A stretch of DNA of 64,000 nt, from NCBI RefSeq assembly GCF_014489535.1, contig NZ_CP060783.1:1364001-1428000 (forward strand), given 5' to 3'. The notes beneath the pieces are model-generated. The model worked only from the letters and a program-made list of their open reading frames with translations. It was not told the origin of the DNA and did no database searches. The DNA comes from Diaphorobacter aerolatus (lineage in GTDB: Bacteria; Pseudomonadota; Gammaproteobacteria; Burkholderiales; Burkholderiaceae_C). This document shows, in pieces, positions 38,114 through 48,435 of the stretch. A program made the position numbers and the translations under genes. How positions within the stretch are numbered: position 1 is the first letter of the stretch; every line of letters begins with the position of its first letter.

Positions 38114-39259
38114 TTACTTCGCGCCGGGCACGGTCCCTTCAATTCCATTCACATAAAAATTGATGCCGCGAAGAAAAGCATCATCCGCCTTCGCCCCTGC
38201 GGCCAATAACTCCTTGCCGGTGTTGTCCTTGATCGGCCCGGTCCAGACGGCAAACGAACCATCCTTCATGCCGTCACGCGCCTTCGCCACCTTGTCCTTG
38301 ATTTCCTGCGGCACGTCGTCGGCGATCTTCTTCAGGTCGATCGCGCCTTCCTTCACGCCCCACCAGAAATTGCCGGTCTGCCACTTGCCCGCGAGCTTGT
38401 CTTCGACGACCTTGGTGTAGTACGGAGTCCAGTCGATCACGGCAGAGCCCAGGTGCGCCTTGGGTGCAAATGCGCTCATGTCGCCATCCTTGCCGAAGGC
38501 GCGTACACCGCGCTCTTCGGCGGTCTTGAGCACTGCGGGCGAATTGGTGTTCTGGTACATCACGTCCACACCGCCGTTGATCAGGCTGGTGGCGGCCTCG
38601 GACTCCTTGGGAGGCGCAAACCATTCGTTCACCCACACGACCTTGGCCTTGATCGAGGGATCGATGCTCTGCGCGCCGAGCACGAAGCTGTTGATGTTGC
38701 GCACCACTTCGGGGATCGGCACGGAGGCCACCACGCCCACCGTCCTGGTCTTGGTCATCGCACCGGCGACGATGCCTGCAAGGTATGCGCCCTCGAAGGT
38801 CTTGGTGTCATACACGGCGACGTTGTCCGCCGTCTTGTAGCCCGTGGCATGTTCGAAATTCACGTCCTTGAGATCACCTGCCACCTTCTGCACGAACTCC
38901 TGGTAGCCAAAGCTGGTTGCAAAAATCAGCTTGTTGCCCTGCCCTGCCATGTCGCGCATGACACGCTCGGCGTCGGCAGACTCGGGCACGCTCTCGACCA
39001 TCGAGGTCTCGATCTTGTCGCCGAATTTTTCCTGGATTGCCTTGCGTCCGAGCTCGTGCTGGAAGGTCCAGCCGCCATCGCCAATCGGGCTCACGTAGAC
39101 ATAGCCGATCTTCAGTTTCCCGGCGGCGGGAGCGGCGGCAGCCGGTGCCGGCGCAGGCGCGGCGGCTTCTTCCTTCTTGCCGCAGGCGGTCAGCACCGCG
39201 ACGGACATGGCCGACAGGCCGATCATCTTGATCAGAGCACGCTTGCTCACAGTACGCAT
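38114..39259 (-). CDS. BMP-family nucleoside/purine-binding lipoprotein, second copy
   Basis: 381 aa, intact, ATG at 39259. Lipoprotein signal with AVLTACGKK, Ala/Pro linker, and BMP core (IGYVYVSPIGDGGWTFQHE, FEGAYLAGIVAGAMTKTRTV, KVVWVNEWFAPPKESEAA). It is tethered to a membrane and delivers ligand to the permeases encoded just upstream. It ends before a strong terminator, so it is the last gene of the transporter operon. Confidence 0.93.
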   Translation of the reverse strand: MRTVSKRALIKMIGLSAMSVAVLTACGKKEEAAAPAPAPAAAAPAAGKLKIGYVYVSPIGDGGWTFQHELGRKAIQEKFGDKIETSMVESVPESADAERVMRDMAGQGNKLIFATSFGYQEFVQKVAGDLKDVNFEHATGYKTADNVAVYDTKTFEGAYLAGIVAGAMTKTRTVGVVASVPIPEVVRNINSFVLGAQSIDPSIKAKVVWVNEWFAPPKESEAATSLINGGVDVMYQNTNSPAVLKTAEERGVRAFGKDGDMSAFAPKAHLGSAVIDWTPYYTKVVEDKLAGKWQTGNFWWGVKEGAIDLKKIADDVPQEIKDKVAKARDGMKDGSFAVWTGPIKDNTGKELLAAGAKADDAFLRGINFYVNGIEGTVPGAK

Positions 39260-39361
39260 GGAAAGATCCTCTTCTTGGAAAACGTATGAACGACAGACAG
39301 ACACACAGCCACGGAGGCTGCACGCAAACGGGCGCATTCTTGCTGTTGTTGGACTTGGTTG

Positions 39362-40281
39362 TCATGACCCGGGATAGAAAGGCTTGCCGAGCGACGCCGG
39401 CATGTTGGCGCGAATCCACGTGGGGTTTCGCGAGATCAGCACCAACACCACGATGGTGGCCAGATACGGCAGCATCGACAGCACCTGGCTCGGCAACTGC
39501 ACACCCGTGGCCTGCAGGTGAAACTGCAGCATCGTCACGCCGCCGAACAGATAGGCACCCAGCAACACGCGCGCCGGTCGCCAGGTGGCAAACGTGGTGA
39601 GCGCCAATGCGATCCAGCCGCGTCCGGAGACCATGCCCTCGACCCACAGCGGCGTGTAGACCGTGGAGATATAGGCACCGGCAAGACCGCACATTGCGCC
39701 GCCGAACATCACCGCCATCAGGCGAATGCGACGCACCGGATAACCGAGTGCGTGCGCTGACGCCGGTGACTCGCCCACCGCGCGCAGCACGAGGCCGGCA
39801 CGCGTGCGGTACAGAAACCAGATCATCACGATCACCAGCACGACGGTCAGATAAACCATCGGGTGCAGGGTGAACAGCGCGGGTCCGACCACCGGCAGAT
39901 CGGCCAGACCGGGGATCGCGTACTTGGGCAGCTCAGGAAGCCGCGCCTGCACGTAGTTCAGCCCGATGAAGGCCGAGAAGCCCCGCCGAACAGCGACAGC
40001 GCGAGCCCAGTGGCGTACTGGTTGGTGTTCAGCCAGATCACCAGCAGCCCGAACAGGCCCGCGAGCAATGCGCCCACCGCCATGCCCGCAGCAAAACCCA
40101 CCCAGGTATTGCCCGAGTGCACCACGGCGGCGAAGCCCGCGATGGCCGAACACAGCATCATGCCTTCGGCGCCGAGATTGACGACGCCGGATTTCTCGTT
40201 GATCAACAGACCCAGCGCGGCCAGCGCCAGCACCGTGCCTGCGGACAGCGTCGAGCCAAGGAGCAGTGCATAGGACTCCAT
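39362..40281 (-). CDS. BMP-type ABC transporter permease 2; one frameshift, probably sequence error
   Basis: Repaired length is 306 aa with about eight membrane segments. N-terminal LAALGLLINEKSGVVNLGAE is typical of the nucleoside (NupC/RbsC-like) permease family; SGRGWIALALTTFATWRP lies near the C-terminus. Adding one G at CCCC 39981-39984 restores LSLFGGGFSAFIGLNYV. The ATG shares one base with the preceding stop (TGATG); a GTG one codon earlier is also possible. Confidence 0.9.
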
Positions 40282-41371
40282 CACAGCGCTCCCTTCACCG
40301 CAACGGGCCGAGGCACACGCGATGTCCAGCGAATGCGGTAGGCCACGAGCGTGTCGCAGGCCAGCAGCGTGAACAACAGCAGCCCCTGGAACACGCCCGT
40401 CAATGCCTTGGGCAGGCCAAGGCGGGACTGCGCGAGTTCACCGCCGATGTAGAACATGCTCATCAAAATGGCCGAGAACACCATGCCCACGGGATGCAGC
40501 CGCCCGACAAAGGCCACGATGATCGCGGCAAAGCCGTACCCGGCGGGCACATAGGGCGTGAGCTGACCGAGCGGCCCGGCCACTTCAAGCGCCCCGCGAG
40601 ACCCGCCGCCGCGCCCGAAATCAACAGCGCAGTCCAGAGCGAGCGGCGCGAGGAGAAGCCCGCATAGCGCGCCGCCGCAGGAGAGATGCCGCCCACCTGA
40701 AGCGCGAAACCGGCGCGCGTGCGAAACAGAAACACCCAGAGCAGCGCAGCGCCGACCAGCGCGATCACCACACCGATGTTCATGCGAAATCCCTGCACCA
40801 ATTTGGGAATCTGCGTGACCCGCTCGAACATCTTGGTCTGCGGAAAGTTGTAGCCCGCCGGGTCCTTCCACGGACCATAGACCAGGTAGCCGAGAAACAG
40901 CGTCGCGACATACACGAGCATCAGGCTGACCAGGATTTCGTTGGCATTGAACCTGTCACGCAGCAGCGCGACGATGCCTGCCCACAGCATGCCGCCCACC
41001 ATGCCGGCGATCAGGATCGCCGGAACGATCCACGGCCCGGAATTCTTGTCGGCCAGCAGCGCCATGCCGCCCGCCGCGACCGCGCCGATCACGAACTGCC
41101 CTTCCGCGCCGATGTTCCACACGTTGGAGCGAAAGCACACCGCGAGCCCGAGTGCGATCAGCAGCAGCGGCGTGGCCTTGATGGTGAGTTCCGCAAGCGC
41201 GTAGCCGGACTTGACCGGCTCCCAGAAAAACGCCTGCAGACCGCGCACCGGATCCTTGCCGAGCAGCGCAAACAGGCACACGCCGATCACCACCGTGATC
41301 GCGAGCGCCAGCACCGGCGAGCCCCAGGTCCAGTATTTCGACGGCTGGGGACGTGGTTCAAGCTTGAACAT
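40281..41371 (-). CDS. BMP-type ABC transporter permease 1; one frameshift, probably sequence error
   Basis: Repaired length is 363 aa. Membrane protein with SNVWNIGAEGQFVIGAVAAG, VPAILIAGMVGGMLWAGI and YVPAGYGFAAIIVAFVGRLH. One G added to CCCC 40592-40595 restores AAGLAGALEVAGPLGQL. It forms the channel with the next permease. Its start lies inside the end of the ATPase gene (14-base overlap), a sign of tight coupling. Confidence 0.9.
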
Positions 41372-42943
41372 CGGCGCCTCCCCTGCTCGCGACCGGGTTC
41401 GTGGGGCTGTGGGTGCTGGCATTCCACAGCCCGCTCATCCATTCGCCGATCAATTGCACGGTCGCATCCGCGCGGGGAATCGAGGGGGAGAGTTGCCCCT
41501 TGGCCACCACATGCAGTCGATCACAGATTTCAAACAATTCGTCCAACTCCTCGCTGAGCACCAGCACGGCGCAGCCAGCATCGCGCAGCTTCAGGATTTC
41601 GCCATGGATCTGCGCCGCCGCGCCCACGTCCACGCCCATGTGGGCTGCGAGACGATCAGCAGAGTGGGCTCGGCATCGATCTCGCGGCCCACGATGAATT
41701 TCTGCAGGTTGCCACCCGACAACGACTGCGCCGCAGCCTGCGGTCCGCCCGCCTTGACGTTGAAGCGCGTGATGATGTCGCGCGCCTGATGCTGCAGCCG
41801 GCGCATGTGAATCCAGCCGCCGCGCCCCACCGCCGTCTTGCGCGTGAGCAGCAGATTGTGCGCGAGACTCATGCTCGGCACGGCGCCCCGGCCAAGACGC
41901 TCCTCGGGCACGAAATGCAGACCGAGCGCGCGGCGCTTGCCTGGCCCCATGCGGCCCGCGTCCCTGCCCGAGACCTGGATCATCGCGGGCGCGGCGCGCG
42001 TGTCCTCGCCAGACAGCGCATACAGCAGCTCGCGCTGGCCATTGCCGGACACGCCCGCGATGCCCACGACCTCACCCTCGCGAACCTCCAGATCGATGTC
42101 GGCCAGATCGACGCCGAACTGGTCAAGGCGCGGCAGGCTCAACTCGTTGACTTTGAGGACCACCGGCCCCACCCTGGATTCGCGGTGTTCGAGCCTGGGC
42201 GGCTCGGAGCCGATCATCATGCGCGAGAGCGATGCATTGGTTTCCCTGGAAGGATCGCAAACACCGGTCACCACACCGCCGCGCAGCACCGTGCAGGCAG
42301 TGCACAGCGAACGGATTTCATGCAGCTTGTGACTGATGTAGAGAATCGAGCAGCCCTCGCTCGCGAGCCGACGCAGCACGACGAACAGCTTCTCCACCGC
42401 CTGGGGCGTGAGCACCGAGGTCGGCTCGTCCAGAATCAGCACGCGCGGGCGGGTCAGCAGCGCGCGGATGATTTCCACGCGCTGCATTTCGCCCACCGAG
42501 AGCGTGTGCACCGGACGATGGGGATCGACCTCCAGGCCGTATTCCCGGGCCGTGGCGTCCACGCGCTCGATGACTTCGGCGAGCGCCATGCTCTTGTCGA
42601 GACCCAGCCACACGTTCTCGGCCACGGTCAGCGTGTCGAACAGGCTGAAGTGCTGGAACACCATGGCAATGCCCAGTTGGCGCGCCTCCTGCGGATTGCG
42701 GATCTGCACCGGCTGGCCGTCGACAACGATGCTGCCCTCATCGGGTTTGACCGCGCCGTAGATGATCTTCATCAACGTTGACTTGCCCGCGCCGTTCTCA
42801 CCCAGAATGGCATGCACCTCGCCCGCAAGCACCGTGAGCGATACACCATCATTTGCCACGACTGCTGGGTATCGCTTGGTGATACCCGTAAGCTGCAATC
42901 GAGGCGCAGCCGAGGGCGAAAAATTCTGGTCAGAGAAAGTCAT
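41358..42943 (-). CDS. BMP-type ABC transporter ATP-binding protein, two domains; one frameshift, probably sequence error
   Basis: Repaired length is 528 aa with two ATPase cassettes. First: Walker A GENGAGKST, Walker B RVLILDEPTSVLTP and H-loop ISHK. Second: GVSGNGQRELLYALSG with a degenerate P-loop, signature LSGGNLQKFIVGRE and TLLIVSQPTWGVDVGAA. This layout is standard for sugar/nucleoside importers. One G added to CCC 41635-41637 joins the two frames. First gene of the importer operon, divergent from xdhA. Confidence 0.92.
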
Positions 42944-43259
42944 GCGCGAGATTGTCTCTTAGTTGCAAAGGGTTATGCGTCCAGACGGCATTCCATCCAG
43001 CGGCCACATAAGTGCATCGCTACGGTTTTCGCAGCGAATCGGTCGTGTTGCGGCTGACTGCCCTGCCCTGCCCTGCGATCATCGAAAGCAAGATGCGAGC
43101 CCACAATCGCCAGTGCCGATGGGCCAAGATGGAGCGGCTTCAGCGCAGCGCCCAAAGCTGTCATAGTGTTGCAGACATTGGCGGCCTGCCGCCATTGATA
43201 AATTTAGCGAGTCGTTCGCACTTACCCTTATCCGACCGATCTGACGAGACTGGCATTCC
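42944..43259. other. Divergent promoter region between the purine importer and xdhAB
   Basis: 316 bases with no supportable gene. It must carry the start signals of both the importer operon and xdhA-xdhB and probably the site of a purine-responsive regulator that is not encoded next to it. I could not pick out a convincing operator, -35/-10 pair or riboswitch fold by eye. Confidence 0.5.
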
Positions 43260-44756
43260 ATGAGCAATACCCGCCCCCTGCGCTTCATCCGTCGCGGACG
43301 GACCGTCACCCTGAACGGCATCGCAGCAGACCGCACGCTGCTGGAGGTGCTGCGCGAAGACCTCGCATGCACCGACACCAAGGAAGGTTGCGGCGAAGGC
43401 GACTGCGGCGCCTGCACCGTCGTGCTGGGCTCGGTGCGCGATGGCGCGGTGCATTACCAGTCGATCAACAGCTGCATCCGTCTGGCGCATTCGATAGACG
43501 GCATGGCGTTGTGGACCGCTGGTGACCTCGCCAGCGATCCGCTCATCGAACGGGCGAATCAGACCGCTGGCGGACTGCATCCGGCGCAGCAGGCCATGGT
43601 TCAGTGCCATGGATCGCAGTGCGGTTTCTGCACGCCTGGCTTCGTGATGAGCCTGTTCGGCATGTACCAGAACCATGTCTGCAAGGATCGGACGATCACG
43701 CGCGAGCTGGCGGTGGAAGAACTGTCGGGCAACCTCTGCCGCTGCACCGGCTACCGCCCGATCTTCGAGGCCGCGCAGGGCATGGCCGAGCTGCCGCGCA
43801 TACAGGTCAACGAGGCCGCGCTGCTCCGGCAACTCGCCGCGCTGAACGACGCGCCTCCATTGCAGGACGCAGCCTATCTTGCGCCCACGACGCTCGGCGC
43901 GCTGCTGCGGGCACGCGCCGATCATCCGCAAGCACTGATTGCTGCGGGCACGACCGATGTGGGACTATGGATCACCAAGATGCACAGGCAGTACGCCCAA
44001 GTCCTCGACGTGACGCGTGCAGCCGAACTGCTGCGCATCGACACCCACGAGCGCCACATCCAGATCGGAGCCGCCGTCTCGCTGACCGATGCGTTCGCCG
44101 TGCTGGCCCGGCACTGGCCTCAGCTTCACCGCTTTGCCACGCGCTTTGCGGGCGTGCCGGTGCGCAACTCCGGCACGCTTGGCGGCAATATTGCCAACGG
44201 CTCGCCCATCGGCGATTCCATGCCGTTGTTGATCGCGCTCGGTGCCGACATCACGCTCGCGAGCGTGCGCGGCGAACGCCGCATGGCGCTCGAAGACTTC
44301 TACACCGGCTACCGTAAGAACCTGCTGGCGAGCGACGAGTTGCTCACGGCGATCCACGTGCCGCTGCCCGTGCCGGGACAGCAGCTTGCGGCCTACAAGA
44401 TTTCCAAACGGTTCGACGACGATATTTCCGCCGTCTGCCTGGCCATCAACCTGCAGATGGAAGACGGCGTGATTGCGAACGCGCGCATCGGTGCCGGCGG
44501 CGTGGCGGCGACACCGGCACGCGCGGTGCAGACCGAGGCATTGCTGGCCTCGAGAAAATGGGATGAAGCGCTCGCAAGCGAGGCCGGAGAGTCTCTGCAG
44601 TCCGAGTTCAATCCGATCTCCGACATGCGCGCGAGCAGCGCCTACCGCCGGGAAATGCTGGGCGCGTTAATGCGGCGTTTCTGGTTTGAATCCGCCCTGC
44701 CTGCCGGCCAGCGCACGGGCCTTGACACACTCAAGCCACTGGAGGTGCTGGCATGA
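43260..44756 (+). CDS. xdhA: Xanthine dehydrogenase, FeS/FAD subunit
   Basis: 498 aa. Two 2Fe-2S domains: the plant-type cluster in DTKEGCGEGDCGACTVVLG and the second in QCGFCTPGFVMSL plus GNLCRCTGYRPI. The FAD-binding domain follows from about residue 190, with FAGVPVRNSGTLGGNIANGS. It takes electrons from the Mo subunit and passes them to NAD+. Its stop overlaps the xdhB start by ATGA. Confidence 0.96.
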   Translation: MSNTRPLRFIRRGRTVTLNGIAADRTLLEVLREDLACTDTKEGCGEGDCGACTVVLGSVRDGAVHYQSINSCIRLAHSIDGMALWTAGDLASDPLIERANQTAGGLHPAQQAMVQCHGSQCGFCTPGFVMSLFGMYQNHVCKDRTITRELAVEELSGNLCRCTGYRPIFEAAQGMAELPRIQVNEAALLRQLAALNDAPPLQDAAYLAPTTLGALLRARADHPQALIAAGTTDVGLWITKMHRQYAQVLDVTRAAELLRIDTHERHIQIGAAVSLTDAFAVLARHWPQLHRFATRFAGVPVRNSGTLGGNIANGSPIGDSMPLLIALGADITLASVRGERRMALEDFYTGYRKNLLASDELLTAIHVPLPVPGQQLAAYKISKRFDDDISAVCLAINLQMEDGVIANARIGAGGVAATPARAVQTEALLASRKWDEALASEAGESLQSEFNPISDMRASSAYRREMLGALMRRFWFESALPAGQRTGLDTLKPLEVLA

Positions 44757-47083
44757 ACACCCGTGACACGCACAGTGAAGCCGCGGCCCCGCTCGCGCCG
44801 TCCGCCGTCGGCACATCGCACATCCACGAGAGCGCACGCGTCCAGGTTGCCGGTGCCGCAACCTACATCGACGACATCCCCGAAATCAAGGGCACGCTGT
44901 ACGCCGCGCCGATTCTCTCGGATGTTGCCCACGGCACGCTCGACGGCGTCGATGCGAGCGCCGCGCTCGCCATGCCGGGGGTGCGCGATGTCGTGCTCAG
45001 CGCGGACATTCCGGGCGACCCGATACTTGCCGCGTTTGCGCATGACGAACCGGTGTTCGCCATCGACAAGGTGCAGTTCGCCGGTCAGGTGATCGGCCTC
45101 GTGATCGCCGAGACGGTCATGCAGGCACGCCGTGCCGCGCGCGCCGTGAAATTGCAGATCACGCCGCTGCCCGCAATTCTGTCGTTGCAGCAGGCACTCG
45201 AGGCCAAGAGCTACGTGCTGCCGCCGGTGCACGTGCGGCGCGGCGACGCGGCAGGCGCGCTGAGCGCGGCAAGGCACCGACTGCAAGGCAGCTTCGAGGT
45301 CGGCGGGCAGGAACATTTTTATCTCGAAGGCCAGATCGCTTACGCACTGCCGCTTGAGCAGAACCAGTGGGCGATCCATTCGAGCACACAGCATCCGGGC
45401 GAGGTGCAGCACTGGGTGGCGCACGCCCTGGGTCTGGAGAACAGCGCCGTGCGCGTCGAGTGCCGACGCATGGGCGGCGGCTTCGGCGGCAAGGAAACGC
45501 AGGCCGGGCATCTCGCGGTGTGGGCCGCGATTGCCGCCAACAAGACAGGCACTCCGGTAAAGCTGCGCCTTGATCGCGATGACGATTTTCTGGTCACCGG
45601 AAAGCGCCATCCGTTTGGCTACGAATACGACGTGGGCTTTGACGACTCGGGGCGCATCACGGGCCTGAAACTTCAGCTTGCGGCCAACTGCGGTTTCAGC
45701 GCCGACCTGTCCGGCCCGGTGGCGGACCGCGCCGTTTTCCACAGCGACAACGCCTACTTCCTGGAAGACGTGGACATCGCATCGTTTCGCTGCAAGACCC
45801 ACACGCAAAGCCATACCGCGTTTCGCGGCTTCGGCGGACCGCAGGGCGTGATCGCCATCGAGGCCATCCTCGGCGACATCGCGCGCGCCCTGCATCTGGA
45901 CGCCTTCGACGTGCGCATGCGCAACCTCTACGGCACGACGGATCGCAACCTCACGCACTACCAGATGAAGGTGGAGGACAACATCCTGCACGACCTGCTG
46001 CCGCAACTGGAGCGAAGCTCGAACTACCGAAAGCGCCAGCAGGCCGTTGCGCACTGGAACGCAGGCAACGCGGTCATCAAGCGGGGCCTCGCGATCACGC
46101 CGGTGAAGTTCGGCATCAGCTTTACTGCCACGCTGTTCAATCAGGCCGGTGCGCTCGTCAATGTCTACACCGACGGCAGCGTGCAGGTGAATCACGGTGG
46201 CACGGAAATGGGACAGGGTCTGCACACCAAGGTGGCGCAAATCGTGGCCGATGAGTTGGGCGTGCCGTTCGAGCGCGTGATCATCACCGCGAGCGACACC
46301 AGCAAGGTGCCCAATGCAAGCGCAACGGCCGCATCGAGTGGCACCGATCTGAACGGCCGCGCCGCGCAATTCGCGGCACGCAACATCCGCGACAACCTCG
46401 CCGCGTATGTCGGCGGCCTCGACGCTGTGGGAGCCGGTGCGGTGGAGTTCGCCGGTGGCAAGGTCATCACGCCCAGGTGCACGCGCGACTGGAACGATGT
46501 CGTCAAGGAGGCATACGCCAACCGCATTCAATTGTGGAGCGACGGCTTCTACCGCACGCCCAAGATTCACTACGACAAGACCACGCTCACGGGCCGCCCG
46601 TTCTACTATTTCGCCTACGGCGCGGCATGCTCCGAGGTGGCCATCGACACGCTCACGGGAGAGTCCCGCGTGCTCGCGGTGGACATCCTGCATGACGTGG
46701 GCCGCAGCATCAATCCGGCCATCGATATCGGCCAGATCGAGGGCGGCTTCGTCCAGGGCATGGGCTGGCTCACCACCGAGGAACTGGTCTGGAGCGAAAA
46801 CGGCCTGCTCGCCACGCACGCGCCCAGCACCTACAAGATTCCGGCAACGGGCGATATCCCGGAGCACTTCCACATCGACTTCTGGCACGAGGCCAATCGC
46901 GAAGACAACGTGGGCGGCAGCAAGGCCGTCGGCGAGCCGCCGTTCATGCTGGCGATCAGCGTCTACGAGGCGCTGCGCAACGCCATCGCCGCAGCGCGCG
47001 AGGGCAACGAAGCGGCACCGGTGAGGCTCACCGCACCGGCCACGGCCGAGAGTGTGCTGCGCGCGCTCGGGCGATTGTCGTGA
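44753..47083 (+). CDS. xdhB: Xanthine dehydrogenase, molybdenum-binding subunit
   Basis: 776 aa. Moco-binding segments include RRMGGGFGGKETQAG, TAFRGFGGPQG and NHGGTEMGQGLHTKV; the catalytic Glu lies in KAVGEPPFMLAISVYEALRN. It hydroxylates hypoxanthine to xanthine and xanthine to urate. The maturation factor xdhC, often next in such operons, is not present; a drug-type MFS gene follows instead. The long open frame on the other strand is a GC shadow. Confidence 0.96.
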   Translation: MNTRDTHSEAAAPLAPSAVGTSHIHESARVQVAGAATYIDDIPEIKGTLYAAPILSDVAHGTLDGVDASAALAMPGVRDVVLSADIPGDPILAAFAHDEPVFAIDKVQFAGQVIGLVIAETVMQARRAARAVKLQITPLPAILSLQQALEAKSYVLPPVHVRRGDAAGALSAARHRLQGSFEVGGQEHFYLEGQIAYALPLEQNQWAIHSSTQHPGEVQHWVAHALGLENSAVRVECRRMGGGFGGKETQAGHLAVWAAIAANKTGTPVKLRLDRDDDFLVTGKRHPFGYEYDVGFDDSGRITGLKLQLAANCGFSADLSGPVADRAVFHSDNAYFLEDVDIASFRCKTHTQSHTAFRGFGGPQGVIAIEAILGDIARALHLDAFDVRMRNLYGTTDRNLTHYQMKVEDNILHDLLPQLERSSNYRKRQQAVAHWNAGNAVIKRGLAITPVKFGISFTATLFNQAGALVNVYTDGSVQVNHGGTEMGQGLHTKVAQIVADELGVPFERVIITASDTSKVPNASATAASSGTDLNGRAAQFAARNIRDNLAAYVGGLDAVGAGAVEFAGGKVITPRCTRDWNDVVKEAYANRIQLWSDGFYRTPKIHYDKTTLTGRPFYYFAYGAACSEVAIDTLTGESRVLAVDILHDVGRSINPAIDIGQIEGGFVQGMGWLTTEELVWSENGLLATHAPSTYKIPATGDIPEHFHIDFWHEANREDNVGGSKAVGEPPFMLAISVYEALRNAIAAAREGNEAAPVRLTAPATAESVLRALGRLS

Positions 47084-47201
47084 CCTGAAATTTTTTAAAC
47101 GCCGACTGCGGGGCCAATGACATGACGCGCCGTGAGGAAATCCGGCGCGCTGCGCAACCCGTGCGAAGTTCCACACGACAATCCGCGACAATCGCGCCCC
47201 T

Positions 47202-48425
47202 ATGTCTTTTTCTTCCTCGAACTCCTCCACGGTTTCCATGCGCATGGTGGTGATCCTTGGCCTGCTCTCGGCCATTGGTCCGTTCGCCATCGACATGTAT
47301 CTGCCCGCGCTGCCGCAGATCGGCGCGAGCCTGAACGCACCCGTTGGAGCGGTGCAGGCCAGCCTCACGGCATTCTTCATCGCCTTGGGACTGGGCCAGC
47401 CGATATTCGGTTCGCTCTCGGACATGTGGGGACGCAAGAAGCCGCTCTATCTCGGGCTGGCGATCTTCATTGCGGCAAGCGTCGGCTGCGCGTTCGCGCA
47501 GAACATTCAAACGCTGGTCGCGCTGCGTTTCGTCCAGGGCCTGGGCGCGGCGGCGGGCATGGCGATACCGCGTGCCGTGGTGCGCGATCTGCATACCGGG
47601 CACGAAGCGGCTCGCATGATGTCGCTTTTGATGCTGGTGTTCAGCGTCTCGCCGATTCTTGCGCCGCTTGCGGGCAGCGGCGTGATCGCGCTGGGCGGCT
47701 GGCGCCTGGTGTTCTGGGCAGTGACGCTCGCGGCCGTGCTCGGTTTGGCCGCAATGGTGCGCGGCCTGCCCGAAACCCGCGATGCCGCCGCGCGCAACGA
47801 AAGCAGCATCGCCGACGTGCTCAAGGCCTATGCCTTGCTGCTGCGCGACTGGCACTACCTCGGTCTCGTATTCATCGGAGCAACCGCGATGGCGGGCTTT
47901 TTTGTCTATCTCGCGGGTTCGCCGTTCGTGCTGATCAACCACTACGGCCTGTCGGCCACGCAGTACAGTCTGGCCTTTGCGTTCAATGCCATTGCGTTCA
48001 TCGGAGCCGCCCAGTTCACCGGGCCACTGGGCCAGCGCTACGGCCTCGTGAACATCGTCAAGCTCGCGGCATCGGCCTGCGGCGTGGTGATGTCCTGCCT
48101 GCTGGCCTACTACCTGCTCGGTGGCGACAAGCTCGTGGTATTGATCGCCCTGTACTTCACCGCCAGTGGACTGATGGGGTTGGTGATTCCGACGACCTCG
48201 GTCCTGGCGCTCGACGATCACGGCGACATCGCCGGAACCGCGTCCGCGCTGCTGGGCACCCTGCAAATGCTCACGGGTGCCATTGCGATGCAGATCGTCG
48301 GCCTGTTCTCGAACGGCAAGCCACTGCCGATGGTGATCGGCATGGCGGCGGGCGCGCTCACCGGTGTGCTGCTCACATGGATCACGCTGAGCGGCGACAG
48401 GCACACCGCGAAGCAGAAGCATTGA
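47202..48425 (+). CDS. Bcr/CflA-family MFS drug or metabolite exporter
   Basis: 407 aa, 12 membrane segments. Begins with SMRMVVILGLLSAIGPFAID; the DHA1 motif MYLPALPQIGASL and the loop GSLSDMWGRKKPLYLGLAIF are typical of Bcr/CflA. It probably exports a toxic compound, perhaps a purine analogue given its neighbours, but the family is broad. Confidence 0.9.
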   Translation: MSFSSSNSSTVSMRMVVILGLLSAIGPFAIDMYLPALPQIGASLNAPVGAVQASLTAFFIALGLGQPIFGSLSDMWGRKKPLYLGLAIFIAASVGCAFAQNIQTLVALRFVQGLGAAAGMAIPRAVVRDLHTGHEAARMMSLLMLVFSVSPILAPLAGSGVIALGGWRLVFWAVTLAAVLGLAAMVRGLPETRDAAARNESSIADVLKAYALLLRDWHYLGLVFIGATAMAGFFVYLAGSPFVLINHYGLSATQYSLAFAFNAIAFIGAAQFTGPLGQRYGLVNIVKLAASACGVVMSCLLAYYLLGGDKLVVLIALYFTASGLMGLVIPTTSVLALDDHGDIAGTASALLGTLQMLTGAIAMQIVGLFSNGKPLPMVIGMAAGALTGVLLTWITLSGDRHTAKQKH

Positions 48426-48435
48426 GGACCAGGGC

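Noticed and set aside
39362-42943. Loss of the purine-type ABC transporter through frameshifts
   Set aside because: Three consecutive genes each show one homopolymer-type loss but otherwise perfect motifs; real decay would also show stops and divergence.
42944-43259. Purine or xanthine riboswitch upstream of xdhA or the importer
   Set aside because: No conserved pairing pattern could be recognised by eye, and the xdhA leader shows no sequestering hairpin. A covariance-model search would be needed to claim one.
44642-47437. 931-codon open frame on the minus strand opposite xdhB
   Set aside because: It mirrors the xdhB coding sequence; high GC at third positions removes stops from the antisense frame. 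It shows no domain and has His/Arg-rich shadow composition.
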